Assembly: GCA_000310025.1 (NCBI GenBank)
Contig: FN649728.1
Location: 4,699,107-4,737,108 of the forward strand
Length of the DNA: 38,002 nucleotides
Direction of reading: 5' to 3'
From: Ectocarpus siliculosus
Lineage: Eukaryota > Sar > Phaeophyceae > Ectocarpales > Ectocarpaceae
Shown: positions 1-11,322 of the stretch, one piece after another
How the letters are laid out: each line of letters starts with the position of its first letter
Position numbering within the stretch: position 1 is the first letter of the stretch
Program-made: the position numbers and the translations under genes
Notes under the pieces: generated by a model
Databases searched by the model: none
What the model was told of the DNA's origin: nothing
The model's input: the letters and a program-made list of their open reading frames with translations, nothing else

Positions 1-175
1 CGGGGTTTATTTTGGTGTGGGGGGGAAACCCGGTTTTTTTTTTGAAAAAAAAAGGCCGCGGTTTTTCCGTGAAGTTCGGGTTTTCGCTTTGGGGGAAGGT
101 TACCCAATTTTTCCCCCCCCCTTTTTCAAGGAGATTTGTTTCGGGGGGGTTGGGGGGGGGGGGGTTCTCTGCAGC
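1..175. other. Low-quality contig end, homopolymer-rich
   Basis: This stretch is a succession of G, T, A and C runs, including a final run of more than ten G just before 175, with almost no ordinary sequence between them. That texture stops abruptly near 175. The right end of the window (about 37935-38002) looks the same. I read both as poor-quality contig termini rather than biology, and nothing coding can be supported here. Confidence 0.55.
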
Positions 176-1490
176 TAAGCCGCAATGACCTCTTTCTTGA
201 GGCATGATACGATTGGTGCGTGTGTCACGTAAGGCTTGGATTGGAGCACGATCTGTGGCTCATGCTGGTACGCGGGCGCCGGGGGAAGGTGTGCACGATC
301 CGTCTCCACCGCCGCGTGTGTGCGAATGGTGCATCGCGAGTTGCGACAGGCAGGGGAAGACGCCCAGCGACACCTAGACGGGAACGTTTTTTCGTGGCAC
401 ATACGGCCGAGAGAGGTAGGTGGCTATATATCCCGGCGTAGATCCCCACCCACCCATGACTGAAGGCGCGGCGGGTACATGTGGGAAACGGAAGACCTAT
501 TTAATTTGTGGTCGCCTACCCTGGACCTGATTGTACGATCTGTAGCAGCAGCCTACTGTAGCACCAAATAGCGGGCGTGAAGGGGGGGGGGGGGACAGGT
601 TTTTTTTGCCTTTGTGAAGGACGGTGGTGTGGCAACATCGCCGGTTGTGCACGGGTGGCGCGCACCGGCCCCACCGGGGTTCGTTTGTTCTTGCCAGGGT
701 CGCAAAAATAATCAGTAGCTGTTTTGTTGTGTGTGTTTTAGTAGTCAGTCGTGTGTTGAGGTTGTCAAGCAGTTATGTGCCGGGCGGATTCTGCTGTTGT
801 TCTGGCGGCAAAATCTAGGGAAACATGCACACCAGGAGACGTAAATAGGCACTTGCATAGGTGGCTATGTAGGTTTTAGAACCCCGACAGTTTCGTTAAT
901 TTCGCTCAAAAGTAGAGATAATAAGCGACTGCCGGCAACGTGCAATTGTAAATAACTGATGACCTACAGACGTACTTGCTTATGCACGAGTAGACATTTC
1001 GGTCGTGGTGCTGGGACGCGGCGGCAGTTGCAGGAATGTCTGGCTGGCAAGTGTGCAGCGTAACCGCTCGGTTCCTGGATGATGGATAACCAATTTAATT
1101 ATCTACCGTCCTTACCGCGTCAAAGAAGTGTGTGTTGATTTTATGATATTATGGCACGGTGCCCTGATTTAGCTACGGGAGTGCGCAACATTCGAGTGAT
1201 TTAATTAATGATTTTCACACGGGGGTCCGTGGGCTCGCACGGGGGAGGGGGGGTACGCTGATTCCGGAATTTCAGGCTTCGGGCGCAGGGTAACTTTTTT
1301 TTTTCTGTGGCGAGGTATCCGCGAAGAAGTTGTTGTTGCACCCAAGGCTAACTGAAAAAACGAATTCTCGTGTACAACGGACGGTGTTCCGGGACTATTC
1401 ACGGGGGCAAATGGTCGCGCATGACACACCTGGGCAGTAGACACGTGGGTCATCGTTGAGGCTTGTCTTGTATACTTCTCCTTTGTCTCT
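176..1490. other. Intergenic, no recognisable feature
   Basis: No conserved coding stretch, RNA gene or structured repeat was recognised. The open frames are short, overlap on both strands and resemble no family. Short G runs occur, for example near 581-594. Confidence 0.5.
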
Positions 1491-1507
1491 TGTGTGCACC
1501 CGGTGCC

Positions 1508-1572
1508 CCCGCCGGTGGTTTAGTCGTATCCTCTTGTCCTTCTGATGCGCTAGGTGCGGGTTCGAATCCCTC
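1508..1572 (+). repeat. tRNA-derived (SINE-like) fragment
   Basis: A head reading GCCGGTGGTTTAGTCGTATC resembles a pol III A box, and GGTTCGAATCC about 40 bases later is a perfect B-box match. The sequence does not fold into a clean cloverleaf and no acceptor stem pairs. The intronic sequence at 34100-34170 has a very similar head and the same B box, so this is more likely a tRNA-derived repeat than a functional tRNA. The coordinates cover only the tRNA-like part. Confidence 0.4.
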
Positions 1573-2697
1573 TCTCTCTGGAGTGACGAATGAATCCGCA
1601 TTTATTTTGGGCTTGGAAAGCGCATATATATATATCTAGATCATCGAGAGTAAACACTGATGATGAAGAAAGGACCTGCTGCTGAACCTTCCTCACGCTC
1701 AAGATTTGGAGGTAAGCACTGCAGGGGAAAATTAAATGTGTGAGGGGGGAGGGATACAAATCCCAATGACAAACCTTCCGTCGTTGTGTGACCCCAGCTG
1801 GTGTGTAGACTAGCGCCCAGAATAGCGACAGCTGGGCAGAAACGCACACAATGTATGCAACATCGCATGGGTTCATCCGCGATATCGGACGAGGGCGCAC
1901 ACACTTGGAAAACACCGAAGCCAACGACTTGATTAAGTCATTTCTCGCCCGGGGGTGATTTGTGTCGATGCTTCGGGTCGCCCTGATTTGGCAAAAAGGG
2001 TGTACGAGACAAATAAACGAACGACCATTAGTCTACCAACGGTGTGGTTTGGACGATCGCGCCGGGGTAGGATAACAAGCAGTCGTCACGTCGCCGATGT
2101 TTTGATCGTGGGTTTGACATTGCTTCCAATGCTGTTTGCTCAAATAAATGTGGACAAGAAAAGAGACTGGTTTGTTGCTCTCCAATTTGATTGACATCCA
2201 TCCACCATGTGTTGTGACAGACAACACAACCGATTCGCAAAGAAATTTGGGAATGATAGTTGCAGATAATAAACATTCGGTTGTGGACTAAAGTCGTGGG
2301 TTCGAGACCAGCGGCAACCACAAAGAAATGAAAGGTGCTCCTTTCCCCAGGTCAAGAACGGTACACGACACGGATTGGTGGCGAATTGGGACAGCGCTCC
2401 TACACACGGATCGTCAGACCATGGCCTGTCCGGCAGCGAGGCGTCATGGAACAGCTAATTTGTGAAACAAATTTAAGTGTTGCTGACGGTAGTCTACAAG
2501 TATAATAACTTCAAATCAATTTTAAATTTCGGTTTGCTCACGCCGGAGTACTCGGCGCCATACCTCTTGCTTGGCCCTTGTGGAGAGAAGCGATCAGCGG
2601 TCAGGCGACTCGGATGAGAAGACCGAAACGTTGTCCGAGTAAAGGTGGGGTTTTCTCTTTGCATGTTGTGGGTGGATGTTGAGAGAACACCAGTCGG
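1573..2697. other. Intergenic, no recognisable feature
   Basis: No gene recognised. A second B-box-like string (GGTTCGAGACC) occurs near 2298-2308 without a convincing A box. The overlapping short open frames have no family signature. Confidence 0.45.

Positions 2698-2729
<32 letters not shown>
2697..2729 (+). repeat. (TTG)n microsatellite
   Basis: About ten consecutive TTG units. It produces poly-Val, poly-Cys/Leu and, on the other strand, poly-Asn open frames that should not be called as genes. The complementary-type (CAA)n also occurs at 12270-12405. Confidence 0.9.
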
Positions 2730-2730
<1 letters not shown>

Positions 2731-3460
2731 CGTGCGGCTCTATCCACGTTTTGGAGCGAGGGGGGACAAGGGCGAGCACAGAGACCCACACCAAACCTCA
2801 CACGCCGAACCCGTACAGCGTGGTGTCCCGAAGTGCCCTGCGGTGGCGCTTGGCGCCACCCATACCCAGACCCTTGCCAACTTCTCCACGCCCAGACATG
2901 TTGGTTGGTTGAGAGATTATTTGCAGTGACCGCAAAATTGAGTAGTGAGTGGTGATCACGGCAAAAGTAAGAGGAGAGAGGACTCACTCGTTGCGAATTG
3001 GAGAGCTTGAGGTGCATCCTGAGAGGTATCCTGTGGTATCCTGCGACGTCCGGGCTGACTACAATTGTAAATACAACATGTGTCACGAGCAGCAACAAGC
3101 GGGACGATCTAATTGGTCGCCAAGAATTGTTTGCGAGCGAACGTGATCGCGTGAATACCAACAACGAACGATGTTTGTTGAGCTGGTTTTCCGTCCCCTT
3201 CTTGATGACCCTTCCTTGCTGCCTCACGCTACCGCTGTTGGAAGCAAGTGAACGCGAGGGTCGTTGAAGGCCTCGGTTTACTCTTCGTCTGCCTCATTCA
3301 TGCTTGTTGGTGCTGCTCCAACTCGCTGGCATCATCGCATTTCTAGTGCGACGTGTGTATGCGTACCTTCCGCCTTACATCATACAACAAGAAGAAGAAC
3401 TAATTGCCGAATTAAGAAATAAGAAATAAATGCATGAACCAACCATTGCACCGAAGATTG
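2730..3460. other. Intergenic, no recognisable feature
   Basis: No conserved protein or RNA was recognised on either strand. The only long frame here runs on the minus strand into the TTG microsatellite and has no family resemblance. Confidence 0.4.
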
Positions 3461-3462
3461 GT

Positions 3463-3730
3463 AGTAGACGTTAGACGTTTAGACTATTAGACTACAAACT
3501 CAAGGAGTGGATGCGCGAGTTCCTAGACCTCCTACACAGCCGTTCAGCACAGCAGCGTGAGTTGTCTAGTTGTATGTACTTGTATGCGGCCTGTTATAAC
3601 TGCTTCTTTCCCCGTAAACAACAACTACATACATGTATAACTCGCGCAGTATCCACGGGTCGTCTGGGCAACACACCCACCCACCCATAGCCGTTCGTCA
3701 CCAATGGACTAGTCTATTAGTCTACTAGGG
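3463..3730. repeat. Imperfect palindromic element, MITE/fold-back candidate
   Basis: The left edge carries TAGTAGACGTTAGACG followed by TTTAGACTATTAGACTA. The right edge, read in reverse complement, begins TAGTAGACTAATAGACTAG. Inside, GTGGAT-GCGCGAGTT on the left matches GTGGATACTGCGCGAGTT on the reverse complement of the right, with a three-base indel. The arms are therefore an imperfect inverted repeat about 270 bases overall. I could not settle a target-site duplication, so the class is uncertain. Confidence 0.4.
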
Positions 3731-3800
3731 ATCCCGGTGCGAGTGGGCTCGTGAGAGCACGGATAATAGCGTCATCAAGGGATGATGGAAGATCATACTA
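3731..3800 (+). repeat. Dispersed repeat, copy 1 of 2
   Basis: The block GATCC...GAGTGGGCTC...AGCAC...GTCAT-AAGGGATGATG recurs at about 32599-32670 with scattered substitutions. Both copies lie near a palindromic or MITE element (here just right of the 3463-3730 palindrome; the other just right of the MITE ending at 32506). Class unknown. Confidence 0.4.
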
Positions 3801-5680
3801 CAATCATAATCAGGCATCAGCACCAGTCAGTCATACAAGCTGGCGGTTGTGCCGCCAAGCCCCAGCGAATCTCAACGAAACAATTAAGGGAAAAAAACTT
3901 CACCACAGCGCATCGGAAGCCGGGGGGGGAAGTTATCTCCTTTGGGCTCCAACAACGAACCCTATGTGCGGTACACATATGCATACGTACGTGTACGTAT
4001 CATCATCGTGTACCAGGACAGATGGAACCGGGGGATTTGAGGAATCGAACAAATAAATGGTATTATACAATTGTAGTAGACTACTGCTGGTTTCAGGAGA
4101 TTTGATTCCCGAATCAAAAAAGGTTGGATGATGGGATTGGGTAAAGACTGCCAAAGAATCGACAAACGACGTGGAAGCGTGCATGTACTCATCAGCACTG
4201 CCTTTGTAGTGTGGTGCACAGCCTCACTCGTATTAGTACACAACATCTCGCCGTAACACAAAAAAAGCGGCTCGGAGGGAACGCAAGACCGACCATCGAC
4301 CACGAATCGTTGGGCTGTCAAAGTAAAATCTCATTAGATGCGGTGAGTCTGATACTCTTCACGAGTACGAATGTATTTATTTTCCTGTTTGCGAGGGAAC
4401 GACACCGTCTCGCGAAGACACCATACAGGGCCGTAAAGGACGTGAAAGAGGATTCACCTCCTCTGGTTTATAGCTGCAGGGCCATACAAATAAAACAACA
4501 GAGAGAAGGCGGCCTGAGTGAGTGCATCATTTTCTTACACGTGCACAAGAACAATGTCCGCGGGTAGGTGGTAAACACCTCTACATGCTATGTACACGTA
4601 CCAAAACCAAAAGAGGCGCATGAGCACGACAGTAAAAAGGGAGAGGCGCGCCGCTGCCACGTCTAACTCCTCCATGAGTCAGATGCACCCACCCACCAAT
4701 ACAACCCGCCCACGCAAGGCACCGACGACATGGAGCAGCCAAGGCGCGACCAAACGGAGGTACGCCTACCATACCCGTATCAACTAAAGTAGAACTCTTG
4801 CGGAGGGACCACAGCAAAGCATGACGCAGAAATATACACATGGCATCAACGAATCGCTCTCGATCCCCCTTCTACTTTATAGTCTAGAGAGCAACCATGA
4901 CCCCAAAACGTGTTGCAAGAGTTCGATCAGAAGACCTTCTCCCTGCCTCTCCGCTCCTTTTCTGCCCTCCTGTCTTTGTCCAAGTTGACAAAACCGCAAA
5001 CTGCGGAAGTTCTTACTCCATCGAGCACCTATGACTCTGTTCTAAAGTGCATCGTTTCTCGCTAAATTACTACATAACCGCTAGCGCCAACCAACGACCA
5101 AAGTCGATATCTCCCTCTCTCCCCAGCATGGGGGACGGGGGCCGGGACACCGATTGGCATCATTCTCCCAGAAAATCCCGGGAAATAGATGACCAGCCCT
5201 TTACATCCTACGCTTTTGTCGGGAAAATCCCACGAAACGCAAAACCAATGAGGACGGGGGCAATGCAAGCCGAGCCAAGACACGCATGAAGCAACAGGCA
5301 GCAAAGCCGCTTCGCTTCCTCCGCCACTGAAATCGGTTCAACTTGAAAAGACGAAAAACCAGCGAGCGCTCGCTAGGTGTCGCTTCGACAGGCCCTTAAC
5401 CAGCATGTCTATGCAAAACCAAAACCAGGCAGGGAGCCCAGCAGTAATTAGGTACCTGAACCTCCAGAAAACGCATCGTACAGCCACCTTCCCAGGTGAA
5501 GGCGGATGCGTGGCGGTTCAATCACCGTGAACCCATAAATAGCCTGTGGCCCAAACAACTGAGGCATGAAAAAAAAAAGGAAGAGAAAGACGTCTGCGCA
5601 AGCCGTCATACTAAGCACACTTTTTTTTTTCACAAACATACACGACTGACAGAGCGGACGCACAAAAATTACAGCGTAAC
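3801..5680. other. Intergenic, downstream of histone H1; no gene seen
   Basis: No recognisable gene. This is the 3' flank of the minus-strand histone gene. A short perfect palindrome GTAGTAGACTAC occurs near 4073-4084. The short open frames lack any family signature. Confidence 0.45.
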
Positions 5681-5746
5681 AACGACGACGACGACGACGA
5701 AGAAGAAGCAGAAGAAAAAGAAGAACAAGAAGAACAAGAAGAAGGG
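5681..5746 (+). repeat. (ACG)n / (AAG)n simple repeat near the H1 3' end
   Basis: ACG triplets pass into AAG and AAC-AAG triplets. On the plus strand it would read as Thr then Lys/Asn, but no gene context supports coding. It lies about 160 bases beyond the H1 stop codon, possibly in the 3' untranslated region. Confidence 0.7.
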
Positions 5747-5904
5747 CGCTGGTCTTGTCTCTGGATCGAACGAACCAACCTCTAACCAACACCTGAACAC
5801 CCCCCCATCCCCCCACCCCGCCCCAAAGAAAATACAACAACAACAACGTCAGCCCGCCAATTCTCGACATAGAATGAAGGACGGACGGAAGAAGATCATT
5901 TCAA

Positions 5905-8900
5905 TCAAGCCTTCTTCTTCGGTGCGGCTTTTTTCTTGGGAGCGGCCTTCTTCTTCGTGACGGTCTTTTTCTTCGCGGCCGGCTTCTTCTTGGCGGCACC
6001 GGCGGCCGGCTTCTTCTTGGGAGCGGCCTTCTTCTTGGTCGTCGTCGTCTTCTTAGTCGTGGGCTTCTTGGCCACCTATTAAGTGTACATAGGATAGACA
6101 AAAGAGTCATTTTAAAAGTCGAACGAGGGTCCTCGAGAACGATAAGGATCACGGAAAGGTGGAAAAAATCGTCTTGCTGTTGTGTTGTGGCACGTCATGC
6201 ACTTCGTCGTCGTCGTCTTCTTGGTCGTGGGCTTCTTGGCCACCTATGTACATCATGGGCAAACGTAGGATATAGACAAAGAGTCATTTTAAAAGTCGAA
6301 CGAGGGTCCACGAGAATGATCGGGGATACGGAAAGGTGGAAAAAATCGTCTTGCTGTGTTGTGGCACGTCGTGCACGTAGGAGTCTCGTGTATATCTGTT
6401 TGTACACTATAAGTTCGTGCCGACTCGTTGTCTGGTTTGCTCATTGGCGCCAACCAAACGACGACAGCGCTGCGCATAGCGGCGAGACGCTTCAAGTCCT
6501 TCGCCGGCCATGCGGGAATACCGGTCACGAACCATTTGTTGCGGGAGGTTGTTCGACCGTCGAGTAGCATGAAAAACAGCTGTTTTCGGACTTGAGCAAG
6601 CCATGTGTTGCCCGTGCTGTCTGAGCTATTAACAATGGGGAACAAGCACATCCCAAACGTAAGCCCCAAGACAGCCCTAAAGGCCCCCGTTTTATCTTGC
6701 GTTCGTCTGCGGGGAAGGCAGGGAGTTGGCAACGAAAGAATCGAAACGCAAGCCCTTGATAAAACACGATGTGTCCCATCGTCCATTTCAGCCTACGTCC
6801 AAAGCGCGCGTTAATACCCAACCAGGATCCTGCGAAAAAAGGCTTGCATGAGAGGGTACCTACCGTGAGGTTGCGAGTCTCCGCACGGGGGCGTTGGGGT
6901 TGTTCAAACCTTCATTGCTCTACAACTTGGGCGACACCACTGCCGAAAAGGGTGGTTTTGGAATATTCTCGTCGAGATCTTTCATTGGACGTGTTTCTTG
7001 GCTTTCGCACCCTCCTAGTGGTGGAGCAATGAGGCTTTGAAAAACTATGACACCCCTGTGCGGAGACTCGCAACCTTACGGTATGCAGTCATGTCAACAG
7101 CAAGACAGCAGCAAGTGCAAATACACACCTTCTTTTTGGGGACCTTCTTCTTGACGACCTTCTTCTTGACGACCTTCTTCTTGACGACCTTCTTTTTCAC
7201 CGGAGGCTTCTTCGCCTCAGGGCTTACCTTGTACGACGCCTTCACCTGTCGTCGAAAGAAAAGATGGCACACGAAGGATGCGCAGGCCGCAAGGGGGCAC
7301 AGACAAGGAGAGAGGAGGCTGCTGTGAGACCAACGGCAGTTGAACATCGGAAGGGAACGCGACTCGTGTTGTTTATGTAGTGCAACGACAGCAGTACAGC
7401 TGAGATTGCTCTTTCGTCGCACAAGACGTGCACACAGCAGTAGTAGAAATAGTACCACACAAAGAGGAAATAACGTTTGTAACTAATCCAGCAATGTAAA
7501 TGGACCAACCAGCAGTCTACTAGCTTAAACTGACTTCTGTGCGCACTGGTGGCCACTTCCACCGAGAGTTAGCAGTAGAGGGAAGAACTCAGCCTGGTAT
7601 CGTAGGTTGTTGATCAGAATGGGTCCCGAAATTTGAAGGAACTTTACGCTACTACTAGTGCTGCTGCACACACAACGCATTTTTCGGCACCATCGTATTG
7701 TTTCTACACTTCGGCTCCCGCAAAAAAAAGGCGAGCCCGCGAGGTTACGGGGGCTTAACGGCCTCTTTTGTTTCTGGGGCGCAAACCGCCGTTGAGTTCA
7801 TCTTGGCGATGCACTGAACGTCTACAAAGGCAAGTGCAGCGAGCGACGATGAGGAATTGGGTATTTGTAATATAGAAGTACAAGCAACAACGACAGCAGT
7901 TAGCTATGTAGGAGCGTAGAGTAAATAGGGCCTTCGACATCAAAAAGGGTAGGCGCCCCGACAGAGGAAAATGTGTATGTAGACCCAACGGCTGCTCCTC
8001 CACAGCAGGGTCGAACACGAAGCACGCTTTCTTCTCTTTCATGTCGCCAACAAACAGGTGCATCATGTTTACGCCGACAGCAGTACTTGTATGCTACAGC
8101 GGTGAAGTTTTGCGCGTGCCAAAACGTCCAAGCAGGAGGTACTACTACTACTGCTGTACGTTTTTAGGTTTAACAAACCCAAGTCGGATCGCGGCGGCAC
8201 CTGCGCGCGCACACGCACCTCCCTCCCGAAAACAAAAAAAAACAAAAAAAGTCGAATCCCCGTGTACGCGACCCCCGAAGGTTGGCAGTCATGCTGTTGG
8301 AAAGAGTGGACGCCAACACGCCAACAGTTTTCAGCCTACTCCTGCCGCCAGGTGCTTGTACGGCAGCAAGCGGGGGACCGAGAACGGCACAGCAGTCGGG
8401 GTTTCCAGTCTTGTTCGAACAAATAGTTCAGTATGGGACACCAACGGCTTTTCGGTTCTGCGTTCGCTCTCTTGCCGCCTCCGCCCGCTGCCTCTTCGGC
8501 GATACATCCAGATGACGTGGAGAGCAGCCGACACCGCCGCTAGGTGAGGCGGTTTCCCGCAACGCATAACCGTTACAGGCGCCGACACCGGGTCAAGACC
8601 CGTCCGAGCAGAACCCGGCCTGCGCGACAAGCTGCCGAGCAGGCGGTGCGTGTTGGGGGCAACGCCGCTCGTTGCCGTTCCAGGGCCTGCCGTGCAGCTG
8701 AAAAACAGCTGTCCTTTTTGTGCGTTGTCGGGGAAGCGAGCTTGAGGCGAAATCCATTTTTTTCGCTCCGCGCAGATATCGGATCGGGGGTAGCTTGGCT
8801 CTATCCCGGACGATTTAGTTCGGGAAAGATACCCAGGCGCGGCTGAGCAACTGACTGCTGCTGTGCAGCAACTGCGCGATTGGTATGCTGGGTTCTGAGC

Positions 8901-9539
8901 GGTGGGCTGCTTGTGAGAACGCGGTCGCAGCATCGATGTGTCACGATTATTGATGCAGTTTCGGACAACAACGCCCGAAAAAAAGGGCACGCTGGTAGGT
9001 CGATGACCCTCCAACATACATATATAGAGCGCGCCGGATTCGAACCGAGACAAAAGCATCTAGCCACGACTTGGCCTTGCCGTCGTACCTTGATGAAGGT
9101 GCCAGTCTCCGTTCCCTTCTTCAGGGCGCCGCGCAGCTGGTGAGGCAGGAAGTTGAGCGTTGGGTAGGTGGCCTGGATGTGCTTCTTGATGGCAGGCACG
9201 GAGCTTCCGTTCCTTTCTTTCAAGGCCAGGATGGCAACTTTGGCCATCTACGACGATGCGCATGATAGGGGAAACGAGAGGAACAGTAAGGTCTGGGGCG
9301 GCGCTAACGCCAGCGTGGAGATCCGTGTCGAGGGTGACGAGCAGCTGAGATCAGAAGCAAAGGCAGGCGGGAGCCAAAATAAGACCGACAGAGAAACACA
9401 GCAGGACGAATTTACAAAAAGAGAGAGAGCCGCCCTTGGGATTGAAGGAAGGAAATTAAAATAAAACTCCAACGGGTATCATGATCACAAAGATATGGCC
9501 GGCGACCCATCTCGATCTTACCTCGCTGTAGGTCGGCAT
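5905..9539 (-). CDS. Histone H1 (linker histone), four exons
   Basis: Linker histone, which binds nucleosome entry/exit DNA and compacts chromatin. Proposed exons on the minus strand: 9539-9522, 9247-9089, 7245-7129 and 6075-5905. They give 6+53+39+56 = 154 residues, all introns phase 0 with GT-AG ends. Exon 1 encodes MPTYSE. Exon 2 carries the core of the winged-helix globular domain (ALKERNGSS, PAIKKHI, LRGALKKGTETGTFIK). Exon 3 finishes it (VKASYKVS) and begins a Lys-rich tail of KKKVV units. Exon 4 is the AAPKKK/KPAAKKK tail ending in TGA at 5907-5905. The start at 9539 is chosen because MPTYSE joins exactly to the motif YSEM-(V)AK seen in H1 proteins, and a GTAAG donor follows. The protein has almost no N-terminal tail. 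Intron 3 contains a MITE and a copied exon 4 acceptor. The family assignment is secure; transcript ends are unknown. Confidence 0.88.
6076..6243 (-). repeat. Tandem duplication copying the H1 exon 4 acceptor
   Basis: About 168-base direct repeat. The block containing the acceptor and first ~40 bases of exon 4, plus flanking intron (shared strings include GAGTCATTTTAAAAGTCGAA and GGTGGAAAAAATCGTCTTGC), appears at about 6041-6195 and again at about 6206-6372. In transcription order the upstream copy has its own TAG/GTGGCCAAGAAG acceptor at 6243. Reading from it gives VAKKPTTKKTTTTK, then leaves the histone sequence and stops at a TAA at 6114-6112. Confidence 0.8.
6863..7081. mobile_element. MITE (Tc1/mariner-like), family 2
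   Basis: A 219-base non-coding element with terminal inverted repeats beginning CCGTRAGGTTGCGAGTCTCC at both ends. The arms are nearly identical for the outer ~25 bases, then diverge but remain recognisable to GCTC about 58 bases in. It is flanked by TA at 6861-6862 and 7082-7083, the target duplication typical of Tc1/mariner-type elements. It lies in histone H1 intron 3, about 47 bases downstream of the intron 3 donor at 7128. Its subterminal sequence (CACCCTCCTAGTGGTGGAGCAAT...GCTTTGAAAA) is related to that of family 1. Confidence 0.75.
7143..7196 (-). repeat. 15-base coding minisatellite in H1 exon 3
   Basis: Units of CTTCTTGACGACCTT on the plus strand repeat about three to four times and encode successive KKKVV blocks of the histone tail. 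Length changes in this array would keep the reading frame, because the unit is a multiple of three. Confidence 0.75.
7246..9088 (-). other. Histone H1 intron 2
   Basis: A 1.84-kb intron with GT at 9088-9087 and AG at 7247-7246. I see A-rich runs near 8231-8250, a short ACT repeat near 8140-8152 and a B-box-like GGTTCGAATCC on the minus strand near 9030-9040, but no gene within it. Confidence 0.6.
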
Positions 9540-11322
9540 GGTTCCGGGAATGCAAATAAGCAGAGGATCGGCGGTTTGGCAGTTCCAGAGACGGGCGTGG
9601 CGCTGTGTCCGAGGCTGGCCCGGGTCAGCTCATCTGTGGGGGCTCCGTCATTCAGAAACGGCTGGTTCTTCGGCAAGCACATACCGTTCGCGGTTATGTA
9701 AAAGCTGCCAGTCAGAGGGGGGGGGGGGTCGTTGGTTCCGCAGGATTAGAGTCCCCTGCTTGCCAGACAACGTTTTTTTGTAGTTAGCGCTGACTGCAAC
9801 CAGCCAAGGGTGTGCTGGTGGGCTGTGGAGAAAAGGTTTCCTACGTACGGTGCGTATTCATGTGAACAACGAGTGGCTTAGGGAATGTTAGAAGCTGTCG
9901 CTCCGTCACTCATCAGCTGCTTGTGGGTAGCCGAACTTGTGCATGTTTTCAAGCTGATCTGCTGATCTGATGCTCCTGTAGGCGTATTACGTGTAGCACC
10001 CGAGCACACAGGTACCAAGTGCTCCTGGCACACATCAGTAGTGAACGACACGGCGCTAGCGAGAGCTTTGACTAATGCATTGCGATTGTTCTGCAAGCGG
10101 GCGTCATCCAGGTCCAAGGCGAGTTGCTGTATTAGTGCATTTCGTCACTGATGGTAGGTCCTGCTGCTCTTGCGGTTGTAGTATGCGCAGCAGCCGTCTC
10201 CTTGAACCCAGCCAGAGTGCGGACACGTTTAGGCAGGCCGCCGCTGCTGTGAAACAGGGTGCTGCTGCTGTGTATCTCGTACCATTGCTGTGGTGGGACG
10301 GACGTCCGTTCCCGGTATACTTTCTAAAGAAGGGGGTTTGACATGAATGAACACACTACAAGCAGTATAGTAGTGGCAAGGTCCGGCCCATGTGGCTTCG
10401 GTTAAGACAACAACAGGAGTAAGATACATAACCGCTGTGACAGAGCGGAAACTGCTGTGACCTGGAGTAGGTACAGTATCATCTATGTTTTTATTGGACG
10501 TGACTGGTTAATCGTTGGCCTATGTTTGCTGGAAAGTAATTATCTGAAGCGAGCTGGCTGTTCCATACGAAAGATGTATGCTACGGTATATGGTACGACA
10601 CAAGATAACACACCCCCTGGACCGATTTTCAAAGCTCGATTTATCAACAGCAGAAAGAGTCGCAGGGCCAAAACGGCGGCGTTGAAACCGTCTGGTCGAG
10701 AGCTCTCCGAAAACGTATCGCTTCGTTTATGCATCCTCTTCGTCGTGGAATAATCGAGCTTTGAAAATCGGCCCATGGGGTGTTACTTTGTGTAGTAGTC
10801 TAATCTTCCACCAGTTAATTACTCCTCGTGTACAGAGAGAAAGCTTTTGGGTCTCAATGCGTTATCTGAATTGCGTGTCCCCTCCCCGGTGATCGCTACC
10901 GAAGAGGTAGAACTTCTGAGTACTGGCGGAGCTCACGTTTTTGGTGATCCAACAGCAGTAATGCTCATTTTTTTGTTCAAAAAGTCCGCACTGCTGAGTG
11001 GTAGTTTGTACTGCGAGAGGTGTTATTCGGAAGTAGAGGCTTCGAAATGTGCGTAATTTCGAAGAGGCTGCGAAGCAGGTGCTGTTCTACACCAAATTTT
11101 TATTTTCGGACGCCCGGGCAAATGCTGAGTTGTTCTCCGGAGCTTGCTGGAAATGCCCCTAAGTTGGTGGAGACCTTCGTGCATCTTTCACCCTCAGCTC
11201 GACCCAATGACGTCACATGCACAGCGGCAGCACGGGCCGTCCCGGTCGATGTAGCGCCGGCTCACTTCTTGTTCCCCGCGTTATCTTGTTTCCCGTGTAT
11301 TGTTCCGTATTTTTGCGCGAAG
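9540..11322. promoter_or_regulatory. Divergent intergenic region between H1 and the PHYLLO-type gene
   Basis: The two genes are transcribed away from each other, so this 1.8 kb should hold both promoters and 5' untranslated regions. I cannot identify a TATA box or transcription start with confidence. It holds a G run near 9718-9729 and a degenerate MITE at about 10581-10793. An open frame extends upstream of 11323 to 11020 in the frame of the plus-strand gene. Confidence 0.5.
10581..10793. mobile_element. MITE family 1, degenerate copy
   Basis: Closely matches the intact MITE at 32290-32506 throughout and in the same orientation: GACACAAGATAACACACCCC, CCGATTTTCAAAGCTCGAT, GGCGGCGTTG-AACCGTCT, ATGCATCCTCTTCGTCGTGG. 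The terminal bases are altered (insertions near 10591-10596 and a decayed right end), so no clean TA duplication remains. It sits in the intergenic region between the two divergent genes. Confidence 0.7.

Noticed and set aside
2601-3227. 208-codon minus-strand frame with a poly-Asn run
   Set aside because: It is driven by the TTG microsatellite; the rest resembles no family and has no splice or gene context.
1-5904. A hidden third gene left of histone H1
   Set aside because: I looked for conserved motifs on both strands and found none; only repeats and low-complexity DNA can be supported.
9028-9080. Minus-strand tRNA-like B box (GGTTCGAATCC) with a TGGC-type A box near 9075
   Set aside because: It lies at the start of H1 intron 2 and does not fold to a cloverleaf; too weak to call.
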